A stretch of DNA of 64,000 nt, taken from contig CM070570.1 in the NCBI GenBank assembly GCA_036346355.1, forward strand, positions 6,394,649 to 6,458,648, given 5' to 3'. Each line of letters begins with the position of its first letter. Positions within the stretch are counted from its first letter, which is position 1. The position numbers and the translations under genes are program-made. The notes under the pieces are model-generated. The model saw nothing but the letters and a program-made list of their open reading frames with translations, was not told the origin of the DNA and searched no databases. The stretch is from Rhipidocladum racemiflorum (lineage: Eukaryota > Streptophyta > Magnoliopsida > Poales > Poaceae). Shown here piece after piece: positions 12,401 through 24,449 of the stretch.

Positions 12401-13235
12401 CTCAATGGCTGAGCGAGCAGTAAGTTACTCTGAATAACAATCCCCAGCATAGTAGATACTCCAGGAACACATTAATTTAGTGAGTATTATACTGAATAAA
12501 GCTAGAGTTATTTCGAGAAACAATTGAGCAGCACGTTAGAATATGAAGTATGGAAATGCATTGCATCAACTATGAAATTTTGAACTATTGACCAAAAGAG
12601 TTTCTTCCTTTAGCACCATGTACATAGTACATACATAAGAAATGTATGACACTAGGGGAGCAAACATTCTACCTTCCGAAACTACAAATTTACTATGCAC
12701 ATGAAGAGTTTCATATTGTACTGAATTTTTCTCACTGATGCGAGGCTGTTATAGCGCTTCCTCTTTTTTTGGTTAAGCATTATTCCTTGATCCATAACTA
12801 AATTATTTCTAAATAGATAGATGCCAGAGATGAGATCTTAAACAGAAGCTTCGTTGCTATTTTCTTGGTGCAGAATATGAAGAATGCTAATCCAGATTTG
12901 CCTACAACCGAGATAGCAAAAAAGCTTGGAGAGTTGTGGCAAAAGATGACAAGTAATATTCTAGATCATTCTCCATTATATACCCTATAAGTAATAATAA
13001 CAGCATTGGTTTCATCGGTGTAGCATATTCTGCGATGTTTTCTGTTGCATTTACATATACGATAAATTTTTTGAGCTCATGATTTCCTTGCTCCTTGTCA
13101 TGAGCAGCCGAAGAGAAGCAACCTTATATTCAACAATCTCAAGTTGACAAAAAACGCTATGAAAAGGAATCTGCTGCCTACCGTGGTGCAGCCCCAATGG
13201 ATGTGGATTCCGGATCCGGTAATGAGTCTGACTAG
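5539..13235 (+). CDS. SSRP1: FACT complex subunit SSRP1 (histone chaperone with HMG box)
   Basis: SSRP1 pairs with SPT16 in FACT, the nuclear complex that displaces and restores H2A-H2B during transcription and replication. Sixteen exons join in frame: 5539-5592, 6540-6725, 8848-8953, 9031-9167, 9258-9341, 9457-9548, 9653-9761, 9862-9948, 10062-10154, 11255-11452, 11573-11724, 11817-11967, 12065-12163, 12252-12419, 12874-12952 and 13108-13235, giving 640 residues, close to other plant SSRP1 proteins. The order is an N-terminal dimerisation/PH region with FNNILLGGRGGTNPGQ, the SSrecog region (VELHLSFLRLQGQANDF, DPPIRKGQTLYPHI), a second PH region ending in HLFRNIQRNEYHNLF, an acidic stretch around residues 450-520, a Lys-rich linker, and an HMG box from about residue 551 (DPNAPKRAMTPFMYF). 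Intron 2 holds a hAT element and intron 9 a long-TIR MITE. No coding disruption is seen. Confidence 0.97.
7116..8387. mobile_element. Non-autonomous hAT element, 1272 bp, in SSRP1 intron 2
   Basis: Perfect 9-bp terminal inverted repeats (CATGGTTGT / ACAACCATG) are flanked by the perfect 8-bp duplication ATACCTGA (7108-7115 and 8388-8395), the hAT superfamily signature. The subterminal regions are GC-rich with repeated GGCG and AAGGCGTCC motifs. The body has CTCCTCTGCT repeats and a short acidic open frame at 7853-8089, rich in Asp, Glu and Gly. No transposase was found. It resembles the element at 24450-25317 in composition and subterminal motifs. Confidence 0.92.
9411..9454 (+). repeat. (CT)n(GT)n microsatellite forming an SSRP1 splice-acceptor tract
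   Basis: About ten CT and then twelve GT dinucleotides run directly into the AG acceptor of SSRP1 exon 6, which starts at 9457. The microsatellite therefore takes the place of the ordinary polypyrimidine tract of intron 5. Confidence 0.9.
10645..10975. mobile_element. Long-TIR MITE (MULE-like) in SSRP1 intron 9
   Basis: The two halves form an inverted repeat of about 115 bp per arm, starting GGATT and ending AATCC. They share 'atatgccgaatcaaaaaat', 'gtagtcatttgaattgg' and 'gataggtct'. The centre has further inverted blocks of 'tgtcgccatttcaa'. The flanks carry AAAACAAAA on both sides (10635-10643 and 10976-10984), consistent with a 9-bp Mutator-type duplication, but this is low-complexity sequence. 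Nothing is coded. Confidence 0.75.
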
Positions 13236-14591
13236 AGTCACACTTGTGCACTTGACACAAGGCTAGAATACTCTGAAATCATCTCAGCTCTAAAACCTTG
13301 CACTTGATGAATCCTATTGGTGTATGAAACCAACGCCATCGGTTCTTCTTCCCGTCAGGTAGAGTCTGAGACCACTCGAGTATAAATTGTTACTATTTGC
13401 GTATGCCTGCACGAACAATTTGCCGAAAGTATTGTCAAGAAGCATTTGATTTGATGTAGCATGTCTCTGCGATGCAAGATTGTGCGAGGTTGAATGAGAG
13501 TATGGCCTAGCGAACCTTTGTAAAACAAGACATAATGGTTTATGAGAGTTTCTTGTGCTCTAAAATTTGTGTAAATTCCCCTACTTTTAATCTTCTTCTT
13601 TTTTTTTTTGCTACGAGCGTTGTGGGGGTGGGAGTGCCTGACGCTTTGTTTGGTTGGCAGCGAATAATGGGGCTTCGACCTAATCTATGTAAACCTTAGT
13701 TATCTATGAAGATCTGAGGATAGGAAGGGTCAGAATGCTAAGCTGGTGTGGCGTTAAGCCTAAACGCCATCAAAACAGGGTACTGCACTCGAGGAACTTC
13801 TGAGTCTGGGTTTTTTGTTGAACCGCCTCGCTCCTCTTGACTGACGGCCGCTACACAACTGGTCGTTGGTCGCTGCGAAATTCTACTTTTTCCGATCTAG
13901 GGAGGAAAGTGCATGACGAGCATTACCGCGACGGCGGTTAGCTCCAGCCACCGGAGGGAGAGAAGCTAGAACGTGACAAATGGAGGTCGAGAGGTGTGGG
14001 CTTGGTGGGCAAATGGTTGAGGATGAAATCCAGTGAAACAAAAAAAAAAATTCTAGAAAGTGTAATAATTAATTTCTAAGCTTGCAATAAATTTTTGTTC
14101 TAGTCGCAACAAACATGAAATCAAGAACAAAAATGTGCAAATAATTTGAACTATTGGGGCAACAAATACGATAACCTATCGCAACAAAAAATAAACCTTG
14201 TTGCAACAACAAAGTAACCATCAAAATATTTGCAATATTTAATATATTGTGATGCAACATTCGGAAACAACTGTTGTAACAACAAAACTTACCCAATATC
14301 AACATTTGAGATGAACATTAGAGGATGATGGGACGAGCCAACCCATCAACAGCGGTCTCGGATATCTAGAAGGGCGAACCTAGCACAACTCACCTCTAGT
14401 TCTTCTTGCCTTATCCCCACCAAATCCGGCGAGATATGACCCCGACTCCCCGAGGGCGATAAGTCCGGCCATGGGCCCATGGCGCATGGCTTTCCTCGAG
14501 TGCAAAGCTAGGGTGCGAGAGGCGGCGGCTACAGTGTTAGGCTTCAGCCATAAGCAAGCTACTAAAAGGAGAGTAGGGAGGAGATGAGTAC
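13236..14591. other. SSRP1 3' region and intergenic DNA
   Basis: The first 350 bp or so are expected to be SSRP1 3'UTR; no single poly(A) signal stands out. After that I see no gene. 14040-14330 is A/T-rich with repeated GCAACA/TTGCAACA words, possibly old transposon sequence. Confidence 0.5.
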
Positions 14592-14599
14592 TACGTTAC

Positions 14600-14763
14600 C
14601 AGGGGCGGATCCAGGCCCCGGGCAGAGTAGGTAGCCCGGGGTCTGGTATCAAAAATCCACTAAAATTCTACGAAAAATTATTGAAAAATCATTGAAAACA
14701 TATATTTAATCTAAGATCAACTGGTCCAGTCCGGGGCTTGAGCATGGGCTAGCTCCGCCCCTG
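14600..14763. mobile_element. hAT MITE, 164 bp, TSD TACGTTAC
   Basis: The element starts CAGGGGCGGATCC and ends GCTCCGCCCCTG, with 10-bp inverted ends (CAGGGGCGGA, one mismatch-tolerant). It is flanked by the perfect 8-bp duplication TACGTTAC (14592-14599 and 14764-14771). Size and target length fit a non-autonomous hAT. It has no coding capacity. Confidence 0.93.
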
Positions 14764-14771
14764 TACGTTAC

Positions 14772-15260
14772 CATAGTGCATAGGTGGGGATAGAGAAGAA
14801 AGTTACCACGCGAAGAAAGAACGAGAAAGAAGTCGACGAAGTGTAGTGATGAACAATGTGGTCAGACCTTTTGGGTGAAAGGCTCCAGATCGAGGAAAGA
14901 TCGAGCGCGACATATTAGTACCCAGTCACAGTTAGAAAACACCCGGCCGGGTAGAACATAAACTGAAACCCAAACTACTCTTAAAACGAGTTTATGTAAG
15001 ACACGATATTTAGATCCTATTTGACAGAGCTTTAGATCCTAGCTCTATCTCTAAAGTAAAGTGAATTAAGTTTATATTTTTATTCTAAAATGTAAAAGAT
15101 TTTACCCTATACTTATAGCTCTAACTTCACGATTCTAATAAAATTAAAGTTTACCAAAGCCGTTTAGAGTTAATTACACAGGGAACCAGCTAGCTAGCAA
15201 CCGGACCGGAACCCTGGCCCGGGCCAAATAGATATATATATATAGGCCCTGTTGCGCCGC
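14772..15260. other. Intergenic upstream of the DUF1664 gene
   Basis: No exon-like sequence is seen. A TA microsatellite (about 15232-15244) lies just before the promoter region. Confidence 0.5.
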
Positions 15261-15261
15261 C

Positions 15262-15269
15262 GCTATAAA
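15262..15269 (+). promoter_or_regulatory. Probable TATA box of the DUF1664 gene
   Basis: The octamer CTATAAAT lies 155 bp upstream of the start codon at 15425, in GC-rich surroundings with a C/G-rich leader downstream. Position and sequence fit a plant TATA box, with transcription expected to start near 15295. This is an inference from sequence only. Confidence 0.5.
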
Positions 15270-15424
15270 TCATGCCATGCCGCGCCGCGCCGCGCCGCGC
15301 GCTGCGAACCGAATCGTTCGGCAGCTCGCGCCTCTCCCCAAACTACCCGGAGCCCAGTTTCGCCGCCTCGACGACGCCTTCCTAACCCCCTCCCAGGCTA
15401 GGGTTTCGCCGTCGTCGTGCAGCA

Positions 15425-18400
15425 ATGGCGATGGTGCAGGTCGGCATGGGCCTCAGCCGTGTCGTCCTCCTCGTCGGCGCCGGTGCGTAACCGAAAACAC
15501 CGGTTCCTGTGCTTGTTTTGATCCGACAATCCCGAGCTTTCGTGATCGATTGTGCAGGTTTAACTGGCTCCGTCGTCCTCCGCAACGGCGGCCGCCTCTC
15601 CGACTTCCTCAGCGAGGTCCGGGTGCGTGCATGCGATTACTTACTGCGCCGCTTCGATCGATCCGGCCCGCGGTAGCAAGAGAGCAGGCTCGCGTTGTTT
15701 CTGTTCTGATTCGTCGCGTTGGTTTCGCAGGAGAGAGGGATCGGCGCGGATGGGAACGGCGCCAACAACGTCAGCGACGCCCTCACCGTGCAGGTGTGTG
15801 TGATCTCTATTGCCGTTGTGCCGATTGCTTGGTAAGATGTGATCAAGGCGGGCGTGTCGATTTGCGCGGTTTAATCGATACTCCCTCTGTTCCACAACAT
15901 GTATTTATAGGTTTTTTTTAAGACAGATTAATGTGCAAAGTAAATGACTAATGTGATCCTCATTAGTCCATACATAAGCATGTTGGTGCTTCGGTTTCCA
16001 TCGGTACTTAAATGAGCATGCATACACTTACAACTGGACCATACGGACTAAATATGCACTATTTGTGGAACAAATTTTGAACATTAGAAATGCACTCTTT
16101 GTGGGACAGAGGGAGTACATACCTTTCAAGCAGTGGCGGACTCAGGAATTTTCTACAGCCTGGATACGCTTAAAAAAGGACAACAAATTCACCAGTCATT
16201 TATCATTGATACAAGTGAAATTGACAATCAAAAGTGTTTTAAACTAAAAGGATGTTTGAATACAAAAGAGGCTGCAACTTGGTTGCGTTTACCAATGCAT
16301 TAATTGGGTGCTTCGTGCCTTCGTTGCGTTGTTCATTCACTACATGCAATTTTTTTTCTGAAAAAAAAATACTGTATATATGTATGTTTCGAGGCGGGTA
16401 CCTTATGTTTCAATCTTTTTTAGGTTATGCAACTGACTAAGGAGGTTCAACAACTTTGGTCTAACAATGTAACTGTTCTTCATGTGGATTCTGGCAAGTC
16501 AGGTTGGTCTTTTTGCTACCTCGATTAAATAGTTCTTTCTGCTTCTTTTTCTGTGACCATCCAATCGTGTCTTAACATTAACCCATGCTCCTCAACTAAA
16601 CCCATTAATGCATATGAATAAACAGAGCAATGAACTACGGAGTATCTCTTTATTTCCACTACTGCTATCATAAACTTTCTTTACAAATAATGTCCTCCCA
16701 AAAAAAAGCATGTCAAGTGCATACGAGTTTGCACTACTTTCCAGACATAAATCTCTTGTCTGATTGTGCCAAATATGTGTTAACATGTTCACGTAATGTG
16801 GCGTATGGAATGTAGAGTTGTAGAAATAAGAACAGAAATAGTGAGCAAGTGCTCTAAAAAAGCTGAAGTGGAAAAGTATCTCGACGCCCCTAACTTTCGC
16901 TTTCTATAATTCTGGTTAATTTATGTACCTTCCCCCCCTAATAAACTGGCAGAGCTTCTGCCATCTTTTCAAAAAAAAAAAAAGTATCTCGAATAGCTAT
17001 TTTCAATGGCTGCTTGTAACACGAATTTGTTCCTTGACATCTTTATGGGGAACATTCCGGCTTATCTTTTGTTCATTCTGCATCTACATGATTACAAACC
17101 TTCTTCTTTTTAACCTCTTTTCAGTTGTATCAGCTTTGATAGCACCTGCTGCAGCTGCCGGGACGCTGGGCTATGGTTACATGCGGTGGAAAGTAAGTTT
17201 TCTACTTTGTGTTAGCTCTCAGGCTTGAATGATATTTGCTTTATTGTTTGGACATTTCTGCTTTCTAATATTCATTACCATTGCATTTTTTTTAGTGAAA
17301 ACTGAATACATGTATATATATATATTTCCTTCCAAGTGACAATTCTGTCACATTGTTCATGCTTATCTTGATATTCGGCCATGGCGATCTGATTCTGAAG
17401 TCCTGCATGGGGTTCTTTATTGTTAAGCGCTTAAGTCCCATATGATTTTAAAACCTAGATTGCTGTCGTCATATGCATACGTATTCACAAATGTCATGAT
17501 TTTTCTTTTTGAGCCATTTGTTATTTATTTGATCTTATGCTGTCCTGGTTATCTGCGTAGAAGTTCTTGGTTGGTTCAAGATTAAATTTGTGATCAAATC
17601 GATATTACACATATTTATTTACCATATTTTTACCCGTGCCTGCAACCCTTTCAGGGTATCTCCTTTTCTAGCCTCATGTATGTCACCAAGCAAAATATGG
17701 CTAACGCTGTTTCAAGCATGACTAAGCATCTGGAACAAGTGCAGAGCTCTCTTGCTGTAAGTATGAATTACATCGTTTTCCCGGTTATACTTGATTGAAA
17801 CAAAGTTACCATTTCCTTTTATTTTTTAGAATAAAGGAAGATTAATCCTCTAAACTTCTAGATAATGGTACCACGCTCTGAACTTGCAACTATTGTGAAA
17901 TAGATAACAAGTTGGACAATGAACTGTACGGCTTTCTTTCAATTATGTGTTCGGTATTGAAACAATATTCAAATGAAGTATTATCTTAACAAAGAATGTT
18001 TGCAATTGTATGTTTGTTGAACTTATTTTAGGTCTTATGTTTGCTTGACTATGCGGAGTATTGTTTACTCATTTATAAATTATCGAAGATCTCTCTCTCT
18101 CTTTTAATACAAAACAGTTATACGATAGTGGTTTGCAACAATCCTATGCTATCAACTATAAGTTTGACCCTCCCATGAAGGATAGACTATTCAGTTATAT
18201 ATCCCTGCTTAACCTGTGATCATATTTTTCAAATTAAATGCAACAGAAACCTGGATTTCAAACTGATTCCCAAACGTCCCTTTTGTGTATGATACCAAAA
18301 AGGCCATTAAATTTTCTTGCATTTTATTGTCTCTTTGTTTGTGCTAGAAATGTTGAATGCCAATTTATTTTATAGTGTTCCTTTTTTTGTTAATTAGCTT

Positions 18401-21400
18401 ATTGGATTTTCAAATACTAAAACATTTTCCCCAATTTCTGCAGGGTGTGAAAAGGCACTTAATGCAGCGTATTCAACATGTGGATGATAAATTGGATCAG
18501 CAAAGGGAGATTTCTGGACAAATAAGAGATGAGGTACTTCATTTCCGTGCCTTCATTTGAAATGGCACCTGCATGCAATCTAGCTTCATTTGAAACTGCA
18601 AGGGTAGTTATACTAAGTACAGAGAAACAGGTAGTCCATATAAGTACAACAGCTGAAAGAGACAACAGAAAAGAGATGCCGCCCACCCAAAGGAGACTAC
18701 TCAACTGAGGTCGACCTCGTTGTTAGGTTAAAGTCAGAGATATCGCTAAGGATTTGCTGGACAACTGTAGACACCGAAGAGTACCGGTTGTTGAAGATGC
18801 GCGCATTTCGTTCTTTCCAAATGTTCCAAAAAGAGAAAATCAGCAAGCCGTCCACGATCTTGCGTTGTCCCTTGTGTTGGGCATTGTGAATGGCCTGCCA
18901 CCAAGAGGATAACGACGCCGAAACATCAGGTGGCGGCTGCGAGAAATGCTGCCGCTGCAACCAGTTGGACAAAACAATCCAGGTTTGCCTGGCAAACGGA
19001 CAAGTCAACATCAAATGGACAATTGAGTCTTCCCCTGAACCACAAAGGCTGCAAACTGGGCTGTGAGGCCAGCCTCTCAAGGCTAGATTATCCGCAGTCT
19101 GTAGCCTGTTTTGGAGTAATAACCAAGCAAAGAACCTGCACTTGTTCTGTGTTTTTGCTTTCCAGATAAGTAAATAATTATGGTCAGGCATTGACCCCAA
19201 AAACTGCGCCCTGTATGCTGACTTTGTTGAGTACTGGCCGTCTGCGGTCCAGCGCCAGATGATCTCATCTTAGGTTTCAGGTTGCAGGTGAACCTCCTGC
19301 AGGATACTCCAGCAGTAGAGAAATTCCTGCATCTGCGGCCCTGTCGAAATTCTTCTTTGTGGGATCATCCAAGAGTTGTTGGTCATTTCGTGTTTCACCG
19401 AGTTGCTTCTCCTACGGACTAGACGGAAACACTGCGGGGCAATGTTCCTTTGAGCCGAGCCAAAGAGCCAGTTGGACGTCCAGAACCTGGTTGTTTCCCC
19501 GTTGCCTAATAGGATCGACGTGCTTGCATTAAAAAGGGCCAAATCTAAGTCGTTGCACGGAACCGCCATGTCTTTCCAAAGTCTTGTAGGTTCCTTTCAG
19601 GGATACCATAACCAACGCAACATGAGCGCCCTGCTGAAGGCATTGAACTGTTTGATACCCAAACCACCTAAAGCCTTGGGCCTGCATGCTTTTTCCCAGT
19701 TTACCAGACAATGTCCTCCTTTGCATTGAAGATCTCCCCTCCAAAGAAAGTTCCTGCGAAGCCTATCAGTCTTCTTAAAAGCCCAAGCCGATCCCGGATA
19801 AACCATTAGATGGTACAAGGGTAGTTATACTAAGACTTGGCCATCCATGCGCTGTCTAGAAGTTCTTTTTCCATGATTGATCTATAGTGATTAGTGAACT
19901 GAAATGTTCTTTTTGCATGCAGTCGTGGGGATTTTAGTGTGCTGTCCATAATCTCAAATATCTCCTTTCCTTCGTCCAGGTTACTGGTGCACGATTGAAA
20001 CTCAAGAACATTGGTTCAGAAATGGAAAAGATCAAAAAGTTGGCTTGTGGTCTGGTAAGATTATATCTGATCTACATTTGCACTATATTGATTTGATTGT
20101 CAAGTCTTTCAGTTGTGTTAACATAAGTTTCTCTGTTGGTTCTGCAGGGTGGAAGGTTGGATTTAATTGAAGCAAAACAGGTAAGCCCTTCACCTGGAAG
20201 TGTTTCTTTTATTGCTTCGTCCTTTTTTTTTGTTTCATTTTACTATCTCAACACTGTGGAAGTAAAGGATTATGCAGGGACGGAAGTAAGTGCAGCTACC
20301 TGGTGTCACCGGGTCAAAAAAAAAATAGTGTATGTTAGTCTATATATAAAAAAAATTATTGTATGTTAGTCTATATATATAGTATATGTGAATCCCCTTG
20401 ATCTAAATCTTGTGACACCGGGATGCAAATAACAAGCAAATGGTAAGAATAATAAGTTGTTATCACGTATACGATGAAGTGGTGAACCTCGGTGATTTTT
20501 TCTCTAGTTTCGCCCTTGGGATTATGTGTATTGTTCTGGTTGTGCACTTGTGCGGTACCGTTTCTGTCATGATCAGAGCAACTTTAGTATACTTGTTACT
20601 TTCTTGAATTGGGGATAACCCAATTTAGTATGCCGAGTATCTCCGTGTCCTTGTTGACATGCCGCTATGTCAGTCTTAGTTCAGATGTTAGAATAAGCCA
20701 GAAGCTCCCATTTGCTGAAATTTTTTAATTAATATGCGTGTATAACCGATATTGGTGACGAATTTTCTGAACGTATTTTCAACGTTGTGAGCAGCACAAG
20801 AAAGGCTTATAAGTTATAATGTTCTTTGTCGTCTTTAGAAACAAAGAGTGATTTTCTTTGAAAAACAAAAAATGAACAAAGTTTCTGTGCAAATTTCGGT
20901 ACATGTCACACGGATCTTTCACAAATGACAGTATGACATTCACACCCCTATGCCCAAAGCGAAGGGCTTGATATACTTTAATCTTCTCTTGTTTGCTCTG
21001 CTTTAGGACTGCATTATCTTTTCCCCTCTAATGATGTCAAGTGAGTGCAATAAACAACTTTATTTTTCTGTGGTGACTAACGATATTCTATCAACAGAAT
21101 ATGTCATTGGCTGGTGTGATGTATCTCGTCCAATTCATAGAACAAAGAGGTGGAAGGCTGCCGAATCACCTGGTATGAACCTAAGCATACTGTACAATTA
21201 ATTCTTTTTTAAAAAAGTTAAAATTAATGCTTTATGGATTGAATTTTGATAGCTCTTCACCTCATATCAAATATCATGTACGGCTCTTGCAATCATACGG
21301 CCGGCATGGTCTTTTTTACCACAACTCACAAGATAATTTAGTAGGCAACATCAAGAAAAACCCTTAACTTATTACAGAACTCCACTTGCTAAAAATTCCG

Positions 21401-22247
21401 CTTAATCATGGAAAGTAGATTATTGGGCAGCTGAAATTTGATACATAGTCTTCATAGGTAGCTGGTTGCGAAAGTAGAAAACTTTCAATAGAGGTGCACA
21501 CTTCATACGGACAACTCTATAGTCTTGTACAGTGATTTCGTAACATCATAAATCCAATACATATATTCAAAATTTGCTAAAAGTACAGTGCAAATAGTTG
21601 TAAAGTCTTATAAATCCTAAGCTACCAAAATTGGAATCAATTCAAAAACTAAATTTTGCCATCAAAGATGTGACCTCCTAACATTTTTTAAAATTCTAGG
21701 GGGTGTTGGTGCATACCCGGCACCCCACCTACAGCCGCCTAGCATGAAGAGCCCAACCAGTTGATATTTTAGCGATAGAAAGTGTGACATCATTACTGGA
21801 GTTTTAGCTAGAAATAGCGATTAAGTAGTTTTCATTGTTGCCTTGTAGAATTGATTATATAGACCATTTTCGACTAACATTTGTTTTGTTCAATTGGCAC
21901 AGGAAGGCTCGCAAGGAACGGTCAGGCGCTTTGGGGAAAAAAGACAGCTGCAGGTTAGTTCTCACTTGATGTTTGGATGGTCTGGCTCTATCGCATCTTT
22001 GTCAAATAATACTAGCTTCATTCAATCATTCATGGCAACATATACCAACGGGGTGAGCTCACGTGGAACATTTTCTTCTCGTCAGGGGCTGGGGCTGCAG
22101 GTGCTGGCAATGGAATCAGCGAATCGTTGTGGCACGGAAGGATACCTTCAGTCAATATCATCAATCAACGCGGCAAAGTTGACACGCCTTGCGAGAATTT
22201 TGTATGGGAAAGATCTAGAGAAATTTTACGGTGGATTATACTTGTAG
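15425..22247 (+). CDS. DUF1664 family membrane-anchored coiled-coil protein
   Basis: This is a plant DUF1664 protein; its function is not established. Twelve exons join in frame: 15425-15482, 15558-15622, 15731-15793, 16424-16502, 17125-17192, 17655-17756, 18444-18533, 19980-20054, 20148-20180, 21098-21172, 21903-21953 and 22086-22247, giving 306 residues. The N-terminus holds a hydrophobic segment (VVLLVGAGLTGSVVL), and near residue 100 a second Ala/Gly-rich one (ALIAPAAAAGTLGYGYMRWKG) precedes the family hallmark FSSLMYVTKQNMANAV. A long heptad-like helix follows (KHLEQVQSSLAGVKRHLM onward). The C-terminal exon is less certain: the last intron is 132 bp, in frame and without stops, so retention would insert 44 residues. 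Intron 3 holds a Stowaway MITE and intron 7 a LINE fragment. Confidence 0.88.
15881..16115. mobile_element. Stowaway MITE in DUF1664 intron 3
   Basis: The ends CTCCCTCTGTTCCACAA and TTTGTGGGACAGAGGGAG are inverted copies, flanked by TA on both sides (15879-15880 and 16116-16117). The CTCCCTC terminus and TA target are typical of Stowaway/Mariner-type MITEs. It is about 235 bp and non-coding. Confidence 0.9.
18618..19815 (-). mobile_element. 5'-truncated LINE (L1-type) fragment in DUF1664 intron 7
   Basis: On the minus strand the fragment encodes the end of a reverse transcriptase (RLRRNFLWRG, CRPKALGGLGIKQF) and then the zf-RVT domain (FFAWLLLQNRLQTADNL, CSLCGSGEDSIVHLMLTC, FWNIWKERNARIF), split over several frames. 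It is flanked by a 19-bp direct repeat, CAAGGGTAGTTATACTAAG, at 18599-18617 and 19816-19834, which is the long variable TSD expected of target-primed retrotransposition. The 5' end, including most of ORF2, is missing. No clear poly(A) tail is visible at the left edge. Confidence 0.92.
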
Positions 22248-24441
22248 TATAAAATATGTAGTAAAAATCACATCTAATCGCTGATTTGTTAAGGGTGTTT
22301 CTACTACTCTACTACCAGGTGTAGTATAAGTAAACTCTAGTTAATTTGATCCATTAAATCGAAAAGAATGAACGGTTCATATTTAATTTAGTGTACCGTA
22401 AAAGAGCTCAAGATCTAACATGTGGGAAGTTTGCTGAGAATATTGGCTCGGGATATTACTAGTTAGCCCTTTTTGCTTCTTAAATTAGGCTGAGTACTAG
22501 TTAACTAGCCCACTGTTGAGGAATGGAATGGTTTTGCCTCGTTGGTTCCATTTGATCTCCTTGGTGGGTTGCAAGATCTGGAAGCTCGGCTTTGTGTGCT
22601 TGCATTTTATCTGCGTCTACGTTTCGTTTTCACGTGCCACTTGTCTTTGTTTAATTTCCACGTGTGGTTTCATTCATCTGAGTTCATCTTTCTGTGTTTG
22701 TGCTGTTCATTACTATTTTCTTAGGTAAATCGGGGACTGAACGAATCGTCAGCAGCCCAGTGCAAAACAAAGGTGGCAATGCTCTCCGGCAAAAAAAAAA
22801 CTCAAGATTTCGCTAGCTCATCTGCTACTTGATTGCATGCTATGAGCACATATACAGTCTTCAATGTCATCTTTGCCCTCGGTTCTCACTTGGCTGGATG
22901 TCAGTGCTATCTTGTGCTTCAAGCCGGTTGCTAGATTATTGTGACAACAATAGATGCCTGACAGATGGTTGTGATGGCAATAGCTCTCTCACGAGTGGTT
23001 GGATGGCATCTACGCCGACCTGAATCGAGGAAGATGTGGGTTTAGCCCTTTTTTTCACTTACCAGAACCAGTGGCTAATTTAACCACTTTCTTCCTCGTG
23101 CTATCACGCTTTTCTGGTAACATGTCTTGATTCCGAACTCAACAATAAAAGTCCATAGCCTGGTTCTCCAGTGTATCTAGTACATCCGAAAGGACCCTAG
23201 CATGTCAAAAATATTTCCAATCTTTCGGTTCTCATTTAAATCCTTGTAGCACAAAACAAAACCACCTCCTATGCATTTTCTCATATAGTCTTCTTAATCA
23301 CGATGGGGATCAGAAGGATGCTCAGTTAGCGCTGGTTGGTCAAGCCGTGTCGTGCGTAGCCAGATGAGAACCAAGGAAAAATACGATAGCTCACGTGGGC
23401 AATAGGGCTCCAGTAGAAGTAAAATCGGAGAAATGGTATTTGTATCGATCCAAACATGATGTTGTATTTCCAGAAAAAAAATTCTTTGGAATAGCCTTTT
23501 AGTGGTTGCCAATCTTTAGTTTCTCATGTTATTCGGATCACCCTCCACACCGTTAATTAAGCACCGAAACCAGAAAACCATCTCCTGTTTGGGCAGTCTA
23601 AGACTACCAGAGAATAACTAAATAATACTCGAGTGTTTTCTTGGTTTGTAAGCACTCAACTTGAAGGTCTATAAAAAGAAGGGTGATGAAGAGAGATAGC
23701 AAATTAATTGTATCAATGGATCTAGATCCAAAGGCTACAAATTTGTTTGGGCAGTCTAAGACTACTAGAGAATGACTAAGTAATACTCGAGTGTTTTCTT
23801 GGTTTGTGAGCACTCAACTTGAAAGTCTATAAAGAGAAGGGTGGTGGAGAGAGATGGCAAATTGATTACATCAATAAATCTAAATCTAAAGGCTACAAAT
23901 TTAAGTGCTCACAAACTAAAGGGCTACAAGTTTGAGTGCTCACAAACTAAGGGTCGACCTGCTGACCGATTACTACTGCTCGAAACGCCCACTTGCCGCT
24001 CTTTAGTCTTTACCATTAGTCGGCAAACGACCGACCCAAGGTAAAATCTGTTGCTGTGATGTACACTGGCCAAAGTTGCTGCGTAAAAGTAATATATTAG
24101 GACTATATTTTGAACATTGCGAAGAAAAAAAATAACGTTTAAAACAAGCTCATTCTTCTACTGCTAGTATACCTTCTATCATTTGGAAATTGGAGCACAA
24201 CAATCTCCATTTGCAACATGACTTTCTTTTAAAAATTAAAGGTAGTAAAACATGGAAAATTTCCAAGCACTTGTCTGACGATACAAAATTTGATTGAAGC
24301 AACCTCTCAGATAGTAGTCATCACACGTCCAATTTACAACGAAAAGCCCTTGCTGCTGTTATGTATCACATTACTATGTGTCTCTCCCCAATGTGTGTCG
24401 CTCAGGCACGCCTCCGCACCCAAGCAAAATCAAAGCTGTGC
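22248..24441. other. Intergenic between the DUF1664 and GlnRS genes
   Basis: I see no supported gene. Short open frames (for example 22516-22728) have no recognisable domain or splice structure. The stretch holds the tandem duplication listed separately at 23587-23902. Confidence 0.5.
23587..23902. repeat. Two-copy tandem repeat, 158-bp period
   Basis: Two consecutive units each start GTTTGGGCAGTCTAAGACTA and run to GGCTACAAATTT, with about a dozen substitutions between them. A short 28-bp echo (GTGCTCACAAACTAAAGGG) follows twice. No coding potential is evident. Confidence 0.88.
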
Positions 24442-24449
24442 CTTTAAAT

